Source: Fibrobacter succinogenes (lineage in GTDB: Bacteria > Fibrobacterota > Fibrobacteria > Fibrobacterales > Fibrobacteraceae). Taken from it: 64,000 bases of DNA. Position 1 is the first letter of the stretch. Every line of letters starts with the position of its first letter. The position numbers were made by a program, and so were the translations under genes. The notes under the pieces were generated by a model, which was not told the DNA's origin, did no database searches, and was given only the letters and a program-made list of their open reading frames with translations. The stretch covers positions 53,176-117,175 of the forward strand of contig CADAWC010000029.1 of the NCBI GenBank assembly GCA_902791475.1, given 5' to 3'. Positions 8,290 through 17,342 of this stretch are shown one piece after another.

Positions 8290-9180
8290 CTATTTCAAAT
8301 AAATTACGGTTCCATCATTTTGATAAAATTCTAATTCCCTATTTCCCGTCCATTTTACATCAGAACACTCTATTTCATCCTTTATCAAAGAACAAATTCG
8401 CACTCCCAATTCCATCATGTTTCCACTAAAACGACCTTCAAATAATTTTTCCATTGGAGCAAAAATGCTATCCACCTCATTTTTTAAGACAAAGCTATTC
8501 CCATTTTCTTTATTTAAAACAAGACAATACACATCCTTTTCCCAAGCCCTAACATCATCACATTTCTTAATCCATTCCAAATTTTTATCCAAACGCTTGT
8601 AAACAATTATTTTCGCAGCAGTATCCAGAACCGCATACTGGCAACTTTCCCCATCTGCATTAAGTTTTCCACCTAGAGCTATAAATTTTCCATCAATCCA
8701 TTGACGTATTCGGTCTATTTTAAACGATTCAGAGCATCCGTCATTCTTCCGTGAAAGTCTCATTTCGTGAGCTTTTTCGCCCACTTTCCATAAAAGAATG
8801 TTATCTCCTTCCCAACGCCAAAAAACAGAATCCGTCATTTGATACCAATGGTAGCCATTGCTCTTATTTGTTAACGAATCACTCCAACGCGGCCCATTCT
8901 CCTGAACTCGATAGTTGTAAACCATCATTCTATCATGACCACATGAGACATCCGAATAATAGCCGCCATTCCACGTTTCCGTATCTTCGTACCATTCTCT
9001 GCAATCCGTCACAACAGCGAGCGAATCATCTATAAAGCCAGCTATTTCAGCAGAACCTCTCCCATCGCTCCATCTAAATGTTACATCATCAGAGCACCCC
9101 CACATGCTTACGCATGCAAAGGCGACCACCAAAACAGCGAGCATTTTTCTTAATCCAAACTTTTTCACTTTCTTTTCCAT
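8290..9180 (-). CDS. Novel lipoprotein of a repeated lipoprotein/hydrolase cassette (copy 1)
   Basis: 296 aa with Lys-rich start, hydrophobic leader and lipobox MWGC (about residue 28), then SDDVT. It is clearly homologous to the protein at 50629-51564: the leader, the GFxxDSLAxV stretch, the LYNYRVQ/VYNYRVQ...GPxWSD stretch, KVGEKxHxM, CQYxVLDT, VxYKRLD and KxCDDVRAWxKDVYCL all match. Repeated short strand pairs with Trp/Asp suggest a beta-propeller-like fold, but this is a guess. It is followed after 6 nt by a truncated secreted hydrolase. By analogy with lipase/immunity pairs it could be an outer-membrane partner or immunity protein of the hydrolase; no direct evidence. Confidence 0.75.
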   Translation of the reverse strand: MEKKVKKFGLRKMLAVLVVAFACVSMWGCSDDVTFRWSDGRGSAEIAGFIDDSLAVVTDCREWYEDTETWNGGYYSDVSCGHDRMMVYNYRVQENGPRWSDSLTNKSNGYHWYQMTDSVFWRWEGDNILLWKVGEKAHEMRLSRKNDGCSESFKIDRIRQWIDGKFIALGGKLNADGESCQYAVLDTAAKIIVYKRLDKNLEWIKKCDDVRAWEKDVYCLVLNKENGNSFVLKNEVDSIFAPMEKLFEGRFSGNMMELGVRICSLIKDEIECSDVKWTGNRELEFYQNDGTVIYLK

Positions 9181-9247
9181 AAGATTTTCTCCTATGTTTA
9201 AAATTTTCCAATATAAATTTATATATAAAAGTGTTATATGCGATAAC

Positions 9248-9361
9248 TAGATTTGACTGGACCCTTCCGCCTACGGCGTCAGGGTGACGAGGAAAAGGCG
9301 ATGCCCGCTCGGAGGCGGGCATGACAAGGTAAAGGATGACTAGCGGGCATGACAAAGTGCA
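9248..9361. repeat. Dispersed palindromic repeat cluster
   Basis: Contains 'gacccttccgcctacggcgtcagggtgacga' type sequence and the palindromic unit at 9301-9325 (GCCCGCtcggaGGCGGGC core). The 24 nt at 9302-9325 recur exactly, inverted, at 19070-19093 beside a broken tRNA. A second shorter 'gcgggcatgacaaag' unit follows. It lies upstream of the lipoprotein cassette, as a related repeat does at 51666-51868. Confidence 0.8.
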
Positions 9362-9394
9362 ACCGGCTATCAACTAATAACCAATGACTAACAG

Positions 9395-11542
9395 CTAATG
9401 TTGTATAAACTTAAAGAACGTGACACCGGGGACTTTGCGGGTCTGCAGGTATTCGGCGAGCGGGACTTCTACGACTTGCTTCTTTTGCGATGAGGCATGG
9501 CGCAGTATCGGCTTTTGCCCCGGATTGAAAATCACAAATCCCGTATGCGTGAGGTCAATCTTGTCCGACGTCCCGACAATTCCCACGCCAAGAACCTTCA
9601 TTGCACCCTTGTACGTTTTCTTCGCCATTTCAATCGCCTTGTCCAAAGGCATGTAGCGCACAGTGACAGGGGTTTCCTTGCCCGTATATTTCAACTTGTG
9701 GTTGGCAAAGAATTCCCTCTTGGGCATCGTGCGTTCTACAGAAACTTCATTTTCCATCGGAATGACCTTCGCATACTTGCCTTCGCCAATCCAGTCGTCG
9801 AGCAGGTAGTGTTTGCGATTGAGGTAACTCACCTTGCCACCTTTGTAGCGGAGGCGCTGGAGTTGCCTGTACAGAGACTTTTCGCTTTTTGCCATCGCAA
9901 GGGCAACGACATGTTCCAAGTACGTCACGCAATCGACAGAATCCAAATAAACTAGCGGTTTATCTTCCACCGTGTCCAAATGACCTTCGCCCATCGGGCC
10001 CAACTTATAAGGAGTCCCGATCAACATTTTGGAGAAGTAATCCAAACGCTTGTTGAGCCCGCTTATGCCTTGGGCATCGAGCCAAAGCGTTTTCATTTTC
10101 AAAAGCGAATTGTTATTGTTGTTCGTGTAATTGATGAGGCGTATCCAAAGCGTATCAAGAACGTCCTTGCTCTTGTAATCAGGATTGGTATTCGTGCCGT
10201 TCAAGTACATGGCCGCCGTCAGCGTGTCACCATCCATCGTGTAGATGTAGCCGACCAATGCATGGACTTCAGCAATGTAGCCTGTCTTGAATCGCGTGAG
10301 CCACGGGGCTTCAAATTCAACCATGCGCTTTGCACCGGAACCCACGCCCGGGCTTGCAAAACTGTTAATGTAATATTCGTGTTTCGGATGGCGAGCCATC
10401 TTCGCCAACATTCTTGCAACAGTCGAAGGCTTGACCTTATTTTCAGGGGAAAGTCCACTGCCATCCCAGACATCAAAATCAGACGGCTTAATGCCCATAT
10501 CCTGGAGGAACCTGCGTTCTGCCTTGCGACCACCTTCGACACTGCCTTCGCCTGCGATTTGCGCCCCGAGATTGCGCAACAGTGTTTCGGCATGGAAATT
10601 CTGGCTGCGCTGATTGATTTCATCAAGAATGCTCAAGAGAGGCGCCGCCGAATACGAGAACTTTTTCAGTTCAGTATTGGAAGCAATTGTTGCATCTTCC
10701 TTAAAGACAACGCCACGGTTCTTGAGCGCGTACATAAACGCCGCCCTGAAATATCCAATCGGATTGCGGATGGGGAGCACCATACTTGCAGAATCGATAT
10801 CTTCGCCAATCGTCCCGCCAAGCGTAATGATAGACTTGTCCGGATCAATTCCATAGACCCATTTTTTCTTAGTTCCCTTGACAGTCTTTAAGTTGTTTAC
10901 AACCTTGACATAGCCCACGTCGGGCTGTATAGAAACGACAGCCGTATCGCCAATGAAATATCCCGGCCAAAAACGGATCATCACGCAGTTGTCGTTAAAA
11001 CCTAGCGGACCAATTTCTGCCCCATACCAAGAATCATAAAAATTCCTGCGCCAATTTTCGGCTTTCCACGGACCGGTATAATAACTTGTATCCAAGTCAA
11101 TCCGCCCGACAATCGTATCAATGCCCATCGCACGGATGGAATCCGCCATGTTGTTCAAGACATAAAAAGGATCATCGTAATATCTCGCCGAGATGTTCGG
11201 GTCGCCCTCGCCACGGATTTTTAGCGAGCCCGTCAGTGTGCGCCTTTTGGCATTGATACTGCCAAGCACCGTCATTTCGGTTTTCGGCTCGTAATCGAGA
11301 GGCAAAAAATGAATTGCGGCTGCCGTTGTCAAAGTCTTGAGCGTACTTGCCGGCGTGAAGAACTCATTGCCGTTCACATTCCCGATTTCCTTGCCCATTT
11401 TCACAGAGCGCAACGACATTCCAAAACGCGAGCCAGGCAAAAGCGAATCCACATAGCTCTTATAAGAGGCTACGTTGACATGTGCAAAAAGCGGAGCCAC
11501 AAAAAAAGGCAACAATGAGGCAACTTTAAACAACTTATTCAT
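9395..11542 (-). CDS. PBP4-type D-Ala-D-Ala carboxypeptidase fused to a DUF1460 amidase domain
   Basis: 715 aa with signal peptide. Residues about 22-475 are a peptidase S13 (DacB/PBP4) domain: SxxK is S66-T-L-K69, SxN is S312-Q-N314, and KTG is 418-420. After an Asn-rich linker (472-478) residues about 495-715 form a DUF1460 (NlpC/P60-like, N-acetylmuramoyl-L-alanine amidase-type) domain with GTPYKLGPMGEG, DCVTYLEHV (Cys537) and HTGFVIF (His665). Both domains act on periplasmic peptidoglycan: one trims the peptide, the other may split it from the glycan. The fusion is unusual; both domains keep their catalytic residues. Confidence 0.9.
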   Translation of the reverse strand: MNKLFKVASLLPFFVAPLFAHVNVASYKSYVDSLLPGSRFGMSLRSVKMGKEIGNVNGNEFFTPASTLKTLTTAAAIHFLPLDYEPKTEMTVLGSINAKRRTLTGSLKIRGEGDPNISARYYDDPFYVLNNMADSIRAMGIDTIVGRIDLDTSYYTGPWKAENWRRNFYDSWYGAEIGPLGFNDNCVMIRFWPGYFIGDTAVVSIQPDVGYVKVVNNLKTVKGTKKKWVYGIDPDKSIITLGGTIGEDIDSASMVLPIRNPIGYFRAAFMYALKNRGVVFKEDATIASNTELKKFSYSAAPLLSILDEINQRSQNFHAETLLRNLGAQIAGEGSVEGGRKAERRFLQDMGIKPSDFDVWDGSGLSPENKVKPSTVARMLAKMARHPKHEYYINSFASPGVGSGAKRMVEFEAPWLTRFKTGYIAEVHALVGYIYTMDGDTLTAAMYLNGTNTNPDYKSKDVLDTLWIRLINYTNNNNNSLLKMKTLWLDAQGISGLNKRLDYFSKMLIGTPYKLGPMGEGHLDTVEDKPLVYLDSVDCVTYLEHVVALAMAKSEKSLYRQLQRLRYKGGKVSYLNRKHYLLDDWIGEGKYAKVIPMENEVSVERTMPKREFFANHKLKYTGKETPVTVRYMPLDKAIEMAKKTYKGAMKVLGVGIVGTSDKIDLTHTGFVIFNPGQKPILRHASSQKKQVVEVPLAEYLQTRKVPGVTFFKFIQH

Positions 11543-11551
11543 GAGCGAAAA

Positions 11552-13153
11552 CTACTTCTTCTTTCTTTTATAGCAAGCCACAATTACACAGATGACCAAA
11601 AATCCGGCACCGAGAGAAGCGAGCATATACTTGGACGATACAAGCCAGCTTTTAAATTCGTCTGCCGCAGGCAACTCGCTCCGTCCAATGATATTGGCAG
11701 AGCTTTTCGGATAAATTTCCCTATAATCCTGTAAAAAGATGTGCTGAGCCCAATGCATTCTTTCCGAGCCTTCTAAAGTATCGGGAAAATTCAAAATCTC
11801 ATTGATTTTGGCATTAGCATCACAGACCATCTGCGCAAGGGCGGCGCTGCGTTTTTTCTTGTGCTTCGTATTTTTAAACAACGCACCCATGTTGTTCGAA
11901 AGATTAATCAGGATTTTTTCGACTTCGCCCCACTCCGGGATATTTGGGAAGCTACGGCTGTGCTCGAGTTCTGCGACAAGCTTGGAATAACGCGAATCGC
12001 GGTTCCAGATGTGGAGAATGCTACGGTCTGCAGGCAAGAACCCGACCTGACGCGAGAACGCATCAATGTTGTCGGCGCGGAGCATGTAAGCAAGCAACTG
12101 TTCGGCAAGCACATACTTGGACGTGTCCTTCTTGTTGCCAAGCGCCAAATGGCTACCACCCATGAACGAGAATTTTCCATGCGGACCCGCAGGTAAATCC
12201 AAGACCTTGATACCATCCTTCGCAATCGCCGAATTGGCAAGGCCACCGACTTCTTCCGGATATTCCAACAGCTTGATCAGTTCCGATGTTCCATAGTGAA
12301 TCACGCGTTCCGAACGTACAAAGCCATCGGCATTGTCCGAGGAGTTTTCGTACAAGCTATGAGGCGCCATCTGCGCATCGCCCATAATCTTTGCATAAAG
12401 AGCAAGCCCGACAAGCGTGTTTGAATCCAGGAGTGCGCTGCGATAACCCTTGCCCGCCGGCACCACAAAGTCGCCACCATGGCTCCAGACAAACGGCGCC
12501 ATGCACTGCTGACCCGCCCAGTCATCTTTTCCGGGAAGCGTAAACGGAGTCACCTTGACGCCTACTTCCGTCGTCAAATCCGAACTAGCAATAGTCTTCA
12601 AGACGCCAAGCACATGCGCATACGATTCAAAATCGGAATCTTCAAAACCGAGCTCGCGCCAAATGCGTTCGTTGACGAAAAAGCCGCGAACATCAATAAA
12701 CCAGGGCACCGCATAAGTTTCAGGGCTCCCCGCAATATGCGAACTGCGAAGGCCTTCGCCCAAGAATCGCGCCGTATCAATGATCGAAATCAAGTTGTCG
12801 ATAGGGCGAATAGCACCTGTCGATGCAAAATGAGGAACCCAAGTAGAACCGAGCTGAATCACGTCAGGAGCGGTCGCGTTAGAATCTGCAAACACCGACG
12901 TAATCTTCTCGAACGCGTCCCCCCAGCTAAGCGAAGTGAGCTTAACCGGGATTCCCGTCTCTCGATAGAACTTTTTCACAAGGCGCTTCATCGCATTTTT
13001 CGAGCCAAGACCATTGTCCATGACCCAAATCGAAAGCGTATCTGCCGAAGTCGCCGCCGTAGCGGGGGCAGCAAGAGCGCCAAACACGAGGCCAGCGCAG
13101 ATCGCGAGCCGTGCATAACTTGTGGCAAGTATCTTCGAGACGAGGCTTATCAT
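11552..13153 (-). CDS. Family 1 extracellular solute-binding protein with C-terminal membrane anchor
   Basis: 533 aa. Signal peptide ending near APATAA, then a typical type-1 solute-binding fold (LSIWVMDNGLGSKNAMKRLV, DVIQLGSTWVPHFASTGAI, YAVPWFIDVRGFFVNERIW, FSFMGGSHLALGNK) to about residue 400, an extra helical region of about 90 residues, and a final membrane helix (YMLASLGAGFLVICVIVAC) with KRKKK tail. This anchors the protein by its C-terminus in the inner membrane. There are no ABC permease or ATPase genes beside it. Its ATG overlaps the aroA stop (ATGA), so translation is coupled to aroA. The ligand is probably a sugar or oligosaccharide by family; unproven. Confidence 0.85.
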   Translation of the reverse strand: MISLVSKILATSYARLAICAGLVFGALAAPATAATSADTLSIWVMDNGLGSKNAMKRLVKKFYRETGIPVKLTSLSWGDAFEKITSVFADSNATAPDVIQLGSTWVPHFASTGAIRPIDNLISIIDTARFLGEGLRSSHIAGSPETYAVPWFIDVRGFFVNERIWRELGFEDSDFESYAHVLGVLKTIASSDLTTEVGVKVTPFTLPGKDDWAGQQCMAPFVWSHGGDFVVPAGKGYRSALLDSNTLVGLALYAKIMGDAQMAPHSLYENSSDNADGFVRSERVIHYGTSELIKLLEYPEEVGGLANSAIAKDGIKVLDLPAGPHGKFSFMGGSHLALGNKKDTSKYVLAEQLLAYMLRADNIDAFSRQVGFLPADRSILHIWNRDSRYSKLVAELEHSRSFPNIPEWGEVEKILINLSNNMGALFKNTKHKKKRSAALAQMVCDANAKINEILNFPDTLEGSERMHWAQHIFLQDYREIYPKSSANIIGRSELPAADEFKSWLVSSKYMLASLGAGFLVICVIVACYKRKKK

Positions 13154-14478
13154 TGAGCGAGTCTTCCGAAATCTTCAAAGAATTGGGGATAAGTCTTGTT
13201 CACACACGCAGGGTCGAGAATCTTGATGGGCACGCCACCGAGCGAGACAAGGCTAAAGCACATCGCCATGCGGTGGTCATTGTAAGTTTCAATCGTCGCC
13301 GGTTGCAATTGCGCGGGCGGTTCAATCGTAATCGAATCCATGTCAGAGGATACGGTCGCACCGACCTTACGGAGTTCTGCAACCATGGCTGCAATGCGGT
13401 CAGTTTCTTTAACGCGCCAGCTGCCAATGCCGCGAATCGTCGTCGGAGCATCCGCAAACAGAGCAAGCACGGCAAGCGTCATGGCGGCATCAGGAATTTC
13501 GACAGCGCTAAAATCGCCAAGGCTACGCAAACGGCGGTCTTTAGGTCCCTTGCAGATAATGCACTTTTCGCCACTAGGTTCCACGCTCGGAGTAACATCA
13601 ACACCCATGCGCTTCAGGACATCGATAAAGGCAATATCGCCCTGAATACTGTCTTCACTGATTCCCAAGACCTTCACTTCACCGCCAGAAATAGCGGCAG
13701 CGGCAAGGGGGTACGTCGCAGAGCTTGCATCGCTCTCTACATAGTAGTCACCAGGGCTCTGGTAAACGCCCTGCGGCACATAGAAGTCCGTCAGGTCATC
13801 GTGGCGCGCATTCACGCCAAAGCACTTCATCACATCGAGCGTGAGTTCAATGTACGGTGCAGAAATCAGCTTGCCTTCCACATGGATGTGAAGCGGGGTC
13901 TTGCAGTACGGAGCGCAAATCAAAAGGGCCGTGAGGTACTGGCTCGAAATGTTACCGCGAACGCTCACATCGCCACCCTTGAGACCATCTGCCTTGATGC
14001 GGACCGGCGGGTAGCCTTCGGATTCCAGATACTTGATGTCGGCACCAAGCGTGCTGAGCGCATCGACCAAGTCGCGGATCGGGCGTTCGCCCATGCGTTC
14101 TTCGCCACGCAAAATGAACTTGCCCCAGCCAAGCGAAAGTGCGGCCGTCAAGGAGCGCATCGCCGTACCGGCGTTCCCGAGATAAAGTTCAACCGGGAAA
14201 TTGCCCGCGTCAAACGGCTTGCCATGCCCTTCAATAACGGCGTCCGTAAAATCGTCCGAAAAATCGACCTTCACGCCAAGACGTTTTAAAGCCTCGCCCA
14301 TATAGCGGGTATCGTCGCTACGCAGCAGGTTGTGCAGGCGAGTTGTCCCGTTAGCAATGGCCGAAATCAAAAGCACACGATTGGTAATGCTTTTGGACCC
14401 CGGAACACGGATAGAGCCATTAAAAGAATGATAAGCGTCAAGCTGTTTAAAACTAGGGCGAAATTGAGAGTCGTTCAT
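13150..14478 (-). CDS. aroA: 3-phosphoshikimate 1-carboxyvinyltransferase (EPSP synthase)
   Basis: 442 aa from the ATG at 14478 (MNDSQFRPSF); an in-frame extension to 14547 exists but would add 23 residues without family character. The enzyme joins shikimate-3-phosphate and phosphoenolpyruvate in the shikimate pathway. Signatures: GSKSITNRVLLISA (substrate-binding Lys), LYLGNAGTAMRSL and GEERMGERPIRDL, SSATYPLAAA, and the C-terminal NDHRMAMCFS. A TATAAT box lies close upstream, so the leader is short. The stop overlaps the start of the solute-binding protein gene by 4 nt. Divergent from the thioesterase gene. Confidence 0.96.
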   Translation of the reverse strand: MNDSQFRPSFKQLDAYHSFNGSIRVPGSKSITNRVLLISAIANGTTRLHNLLRSDDTRYMGEALKRLGVKVDFSDDFTDAVIEGHGKPFDAGNFPVELYLGNAGTAMRSLTAALSLGWGKFILRGEERMGERPIRDLVDALSTLGADIKYLESEGYPPVRIKADGLKGGDVSVRGNISSQYLTALLICAPYCKTPLHIHVEGKLISAPYIELTLDVMKCFGVNARHDDLTDFYVPQGVYQSPGDYYVESDASSATYPLAAAAISGGEVKVLGISEDSIQGDIAFIDVLKRMGVDVTPSVEPSGEKCIICKGPKDRRLRSLGDFSAVEIPDAAMTLAVLALFADAPTTIRGIGSWRVKETDRIAAMVAELRKVGATVSSDMDSITIEPPAQLQPATIETYNDHRMAMCFSLVSLGGVPIKILDPACVNKTYPQFFEDFGRLAQ

Positions 14479-14567
14479 ACAAGAAAAATTATACATTATT
14501 ATCATACCGTGTTTTTTCGCAGGCGTCCAAAGCGAGTCGAAAATCACACAACCACGTGAGGAATATC

Positions 14568-15314
14568 ATGGAACCGGAAGTCACCACCAAAAATTTTGAA
14601 GTGCGTTTCTCGGACTGCGACCACCACAGCCGACTCAAACTTTCAAATCTCTTCTTGTTCATGGAAGAAACCGCCATCGCCGATGCAGAACAGAACGGCT
14701 TTGGGATATGGAAGATGATGAAGGCTGGCTACACCACGGTCATCACGCGACTGAAGATCCGCCTGTTGCACCACCCGGTCTGGGGCGAAAAGCTCTCCAT
14801 TTCCACATGGGCTAAAGACATCATCAAGGACAAAGTTTGTCTTAAGGATTATTCCATTCTCGATGCGCAGGGGCATTCCATCGCGCAGGCAACCTCTTCG
14901 TGGCTCTTGGTGAACATGAAGACCGGCAAGGCAGAAAACCCGGCAAACGCACCGTACCCGATTCCGCTCGTTCAGGGCAAGAACGCGCTCCCTGAAATGA
15001 TGGATATTTTGGACCCGCAAGTCGACCCGCAAATTGTAGCGACAGAAATTGCAAAGTATAGTGACTTGGACATGAACAAGCATGTGAATCACTGCCGCTA
15101 TGTGGACTGGGTGACAAACTCGCTCGACCCGCAGGAACTCAAGAGCCGCAGGATTCGTTCAATACAGATAAATTACATTTCACAGATTCCGCTCGGCGGC
15201 AAGGTGAACATCGTGCGTTTCAAGAACACGAACCATCACGCGTATATTTTCGGGATGAATGCCGACGACAAGACGCAATGCCACTTCCAGGCGCGCATCG
15301 GTTTTGCGGACTAG
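14568..15314 (+). CDS. Acyl-ACP thioesterase (FatA-like)
   Basis: 248 aa from the ATG at 14568, chosen because GTGAGGA lies 6 nt before it. The protein has two tandem hot-dog halves: residues about 8-135 (VRFSDCDHHSRLKLSNLFLF) and about 150-248 with the catalytic stretch DLDMNKHVNHCRYVDW (Asn and His). It releases fatty acids from acyl carrier protein. STWAKDIIKDKVCLKDYSI and SSWLLVNMKTGKAENP are family features. It is transcribed divergently from aroA. An oligonucleotide repeat follows the stop. Confidence 0.92.
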   Translation: MEPEVTTKNFEVRFSDCDHHSRLKLSNLFLFMEETAIADAEQNGFGIWKMMKAGYTTVITRLKIRLLHHPVWGEKLSISTWAKDIIKDKVCLKDYSILDAQGHSIAQATSSWLLVNMKTGKAENPANAPYPIPLVQGKNALPEMMDILDPQVDPQIVATEIAKYSDLDMNKHVNHCRYVDWVTNSLDPQELKSRRIRSIQINYISQIPLGGKVNIVRFKNTNHHAYIFGMNADDKTQCHFQARIGFAD

Positions 15315-15316
15315 AA

Positions 15317-15352
15317 CATAGTCGGAAGTAGACAGTAGGAAGTAGGAAGAAA
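15317..15352. repeat. GTAGGAAGTAG-type oligonucleotide repeat
   Basis: Degenerate tandem units 'agtcggaagtagacagtaggaagtaggaag'. The same family occurs at about 32806-32936, 39304-39333, 44845-44978, 50308-50325, 53957-53990, 61484-61515 and 62697-62733, always outside genes. Confidence 0.7.
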
Positions 15353-15387
15353 ACGTAATAGGAAACGCCCCGTGTCATTCTGAGCAT

Positions 15388-17145
15388 TTACAATAGCGCG
15401 GTTTTCAGCAAGCGTTCTTCGATTTCGAAGGCGCTTGGTTTGTCTTTGGGCGTGAGGCGTTTGCCTGTGCCATAAAGGTGCTGCATCATTTCTAGAAGTG
15501 TGTATTCGCGATCAAAATAGCCAATGTCCGGATTCGGGCAAACGGTAATCGGTTCGCGAGTGCGAGCATGCTGCGAGCCACGAGCGACGGCAACACATTC
15601 CGGCTGGTAATGGAGCGATGGACTTTTCTCGCGGATTTCTTCGCGGCCGGCATTCCCGAGGAATCGGCAGATGCATTCACGCGAAAGCGTGACGCGGCGG
15701 AGCTTGTCGTATTTTTTGCGGATTACCGCCATTGAATTTTCACAAGCATTAGCGGCGCTAGATTCTCGCGACCTTTCATGATTTTCATCCGCATGGTGCG
15801 ACTGCATTTTGTACGATTCAATGTCTTCTTGTTCAAGCTTGTCGATTTCCGCCAGGCGGTGCATTACGTACTCGCGAGAGGCCATGCAAACGGGATGGTC
15901 AAAGCCGGGAATGTTTTGGCAAAGGTAATGCTGACGGCACGGGAATCCGGGCTTCAATTCTAGACTCCCAGACTTTTCAGATTCTGGAGCAAAGTATTCC
16001 TGAATTTTCTGCTCACAAATTCTTGCCGCCGTCGATGTTTGCAGATTCACGAACGGGATGCCGAGCGGTGATACATGACTGATGCAAACATCTTCGGGCT
16101 TTGCGCTCGCAAGCAATCGGCGCGTTTCCTTATCGACGCTGGTCGCCTGCGGTACAAGCAAAAACGGGGTTCCGACACCCACGCCATCAATCCCGAGCGA
16201 CAAGACTCGAGCAATATCTTCGGGAGCGCAAAGCCCGCCCTGCGCGGTAATCCGCGCAGGCGACGGCGGCGGGAGAATTCCTTGCACTGGGAAGGTCGCT
16301 GCATTGTCCCCCGCGATACAAGAATCCGCAAACTTCGCAATCATCGAGCGCGTGGTTTCGAAAAGTTCTTTGCGCTTTTCGACAAATTCCCGGACAACAT
16401 CGAGCAATAACTTCTTGGATTCAAAGAATGCATGACCGCCGCAGTTCACGCCCGATTCAATGCGGTATTCGTAAACTTCCAGGCCCTTCTTTGCCAAACA
16501 GCGGCCCTGAATGAGCGCCGAGCGGTAATCCGAGACTTTCAGGATAATCTTCTTTTTTGGAGGTCTTGTACCCGTCCTGTAAAAATCCTTGCACTTTGCA
16601 ATTTCTTCGAAGACGGACAAGTTCACGCCTGCACTGAGCACAAGCGCCCCCGCCACTTTCGAAGCGGCAAAGCCGCGAACGGCATCAAACGCAGCCTCGT
16701 CATGATTCAAGCCAACCATGATGTTCGCCTGGATTTCGCCCGGTTCCATTTTTTCGGTGAGTGCAGCCTCGGCCGCAATGCGGGCAAGCCCCGTCTTTGC
16801 AAAAATGCCATCGTATTCTACGCGGAGTCTGGAATCCAGCGGGAGCATCAGAAAATAAAGGTCCTTGTCGCTACCGCCATCAAAGCGGCACGCACAAAGA
16901 CGTGTAAACTTGCGTTCTACTTCGTCTGCAACAAAATCCAAATACGAACGGATGCGGCCAATGCGGGTTGTCTGCGGAGAGCCCAAATCAAGACCCAAGC
17001 GTTCTGCATAAGCCATGCGGTATTCTTCGAGGAGGCCATCATCCACAAGCGATATCACAGACGTAATTCCCAAATGCGCTACACGAATCGGCGTATCTGC
17101 CGTATAGCAAATGCCCATCACCGGGATGTGAATTTTATGAACCAT
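15388..17145 (-). CDS. Large nitronate-monooxygenase-like TIM-barrel protein with Cys-rich C-terminus
   Basis: 585 aa. Residues about 1-390 have the FMN-binding TIM-barrel pattern of nitronate monooxygenases / 2-nitropropane dioxygenases and related enoyl reductases: an N-terminal strand IPVMGICYTADTPIRVAHLG, GGHAFF, and the phosphate-binding ITAQGGLCAPEDIARVLSLG followed by DGVGVGTPFLLVP. Typical family members are 310-380 aa. The extra C-terminal 190 residues hold clustered cysteines (FPCRQHYLCQNIPGFDHPVC; LSRECICRFLG) that could bind metal or Fe-S. The substrate is unknown. It stands alone, with a hairpin cluster upstream. Confidence 0.75.
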   Translation of the reverse strand: MVHKIHIPVMGICYTADTPIRVAHLGITSVISLVDDGLLEEYRMAYAERLGLDLGSPQTTRIGRIRSYLDFVADEVERKFTRLCACRFDGGSDKDLYFLMLPLDSRLRVEYDGIFAKTGLARIAAEAALTEKMEPGEIQANIMVGLNHDEAAFDAVRGFAASKVAGALVLSAGVNLSVFEEIAKCKDFYRTGTRPPKKKIILKVSDYRSALIQGRCLAKKGLEVYEYRIESGVNCGGHAFFESKKLLLDVVREFVEKRKELFETTRSMIAKFADSCIAGDNAATFPVQGILPPPSPARITAQGGLCAPEDIARVLSLGIDGVGVGTPFLLVPQATSVDKETRRLLASAKPEDVCISHVSPLGIPFVNLQTSTAARICEQKIQEYFAPESEKSGSLELKPGFPCRQHYLCQNIPGFDHPVCMASREYVMHRLAEIDKLEQEDIESYKMQSHHADENHERSRESSAANACENSMAVIRKKYDKLRRVTLSRECICRFLGNAGREEIREKSPSLHYQPECVAVARGSQHARTREPITVCPNPDIGYFDREYTLLEMMQHLYGTGKRLTPKDKPSAFEIEERLLKTALL

Positions 17146-17342
17146 AACTTTCTAACTCCGGGAACAATATAACAAAGAGTTACAGGGCTAATTTGAGAAT
17201 ATGAATTTGGATGCTGGAATTTATTTCACATTCTGAACGTCAAATTCCGAACACCTAACAGCAAAACTGCCATATACATCATGAAAAAAGCAGAAAGAAG
17301 CATGTTTTGCGCAGCTTTTCGCTAAAAGAATTTATCTACAAT

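Noticed and set aside
9089..9373. Open frame across the lipoprotein leader
   Set aside because: Built from repeat sequence and an out-of-frame part of the lipoprotein signal region.
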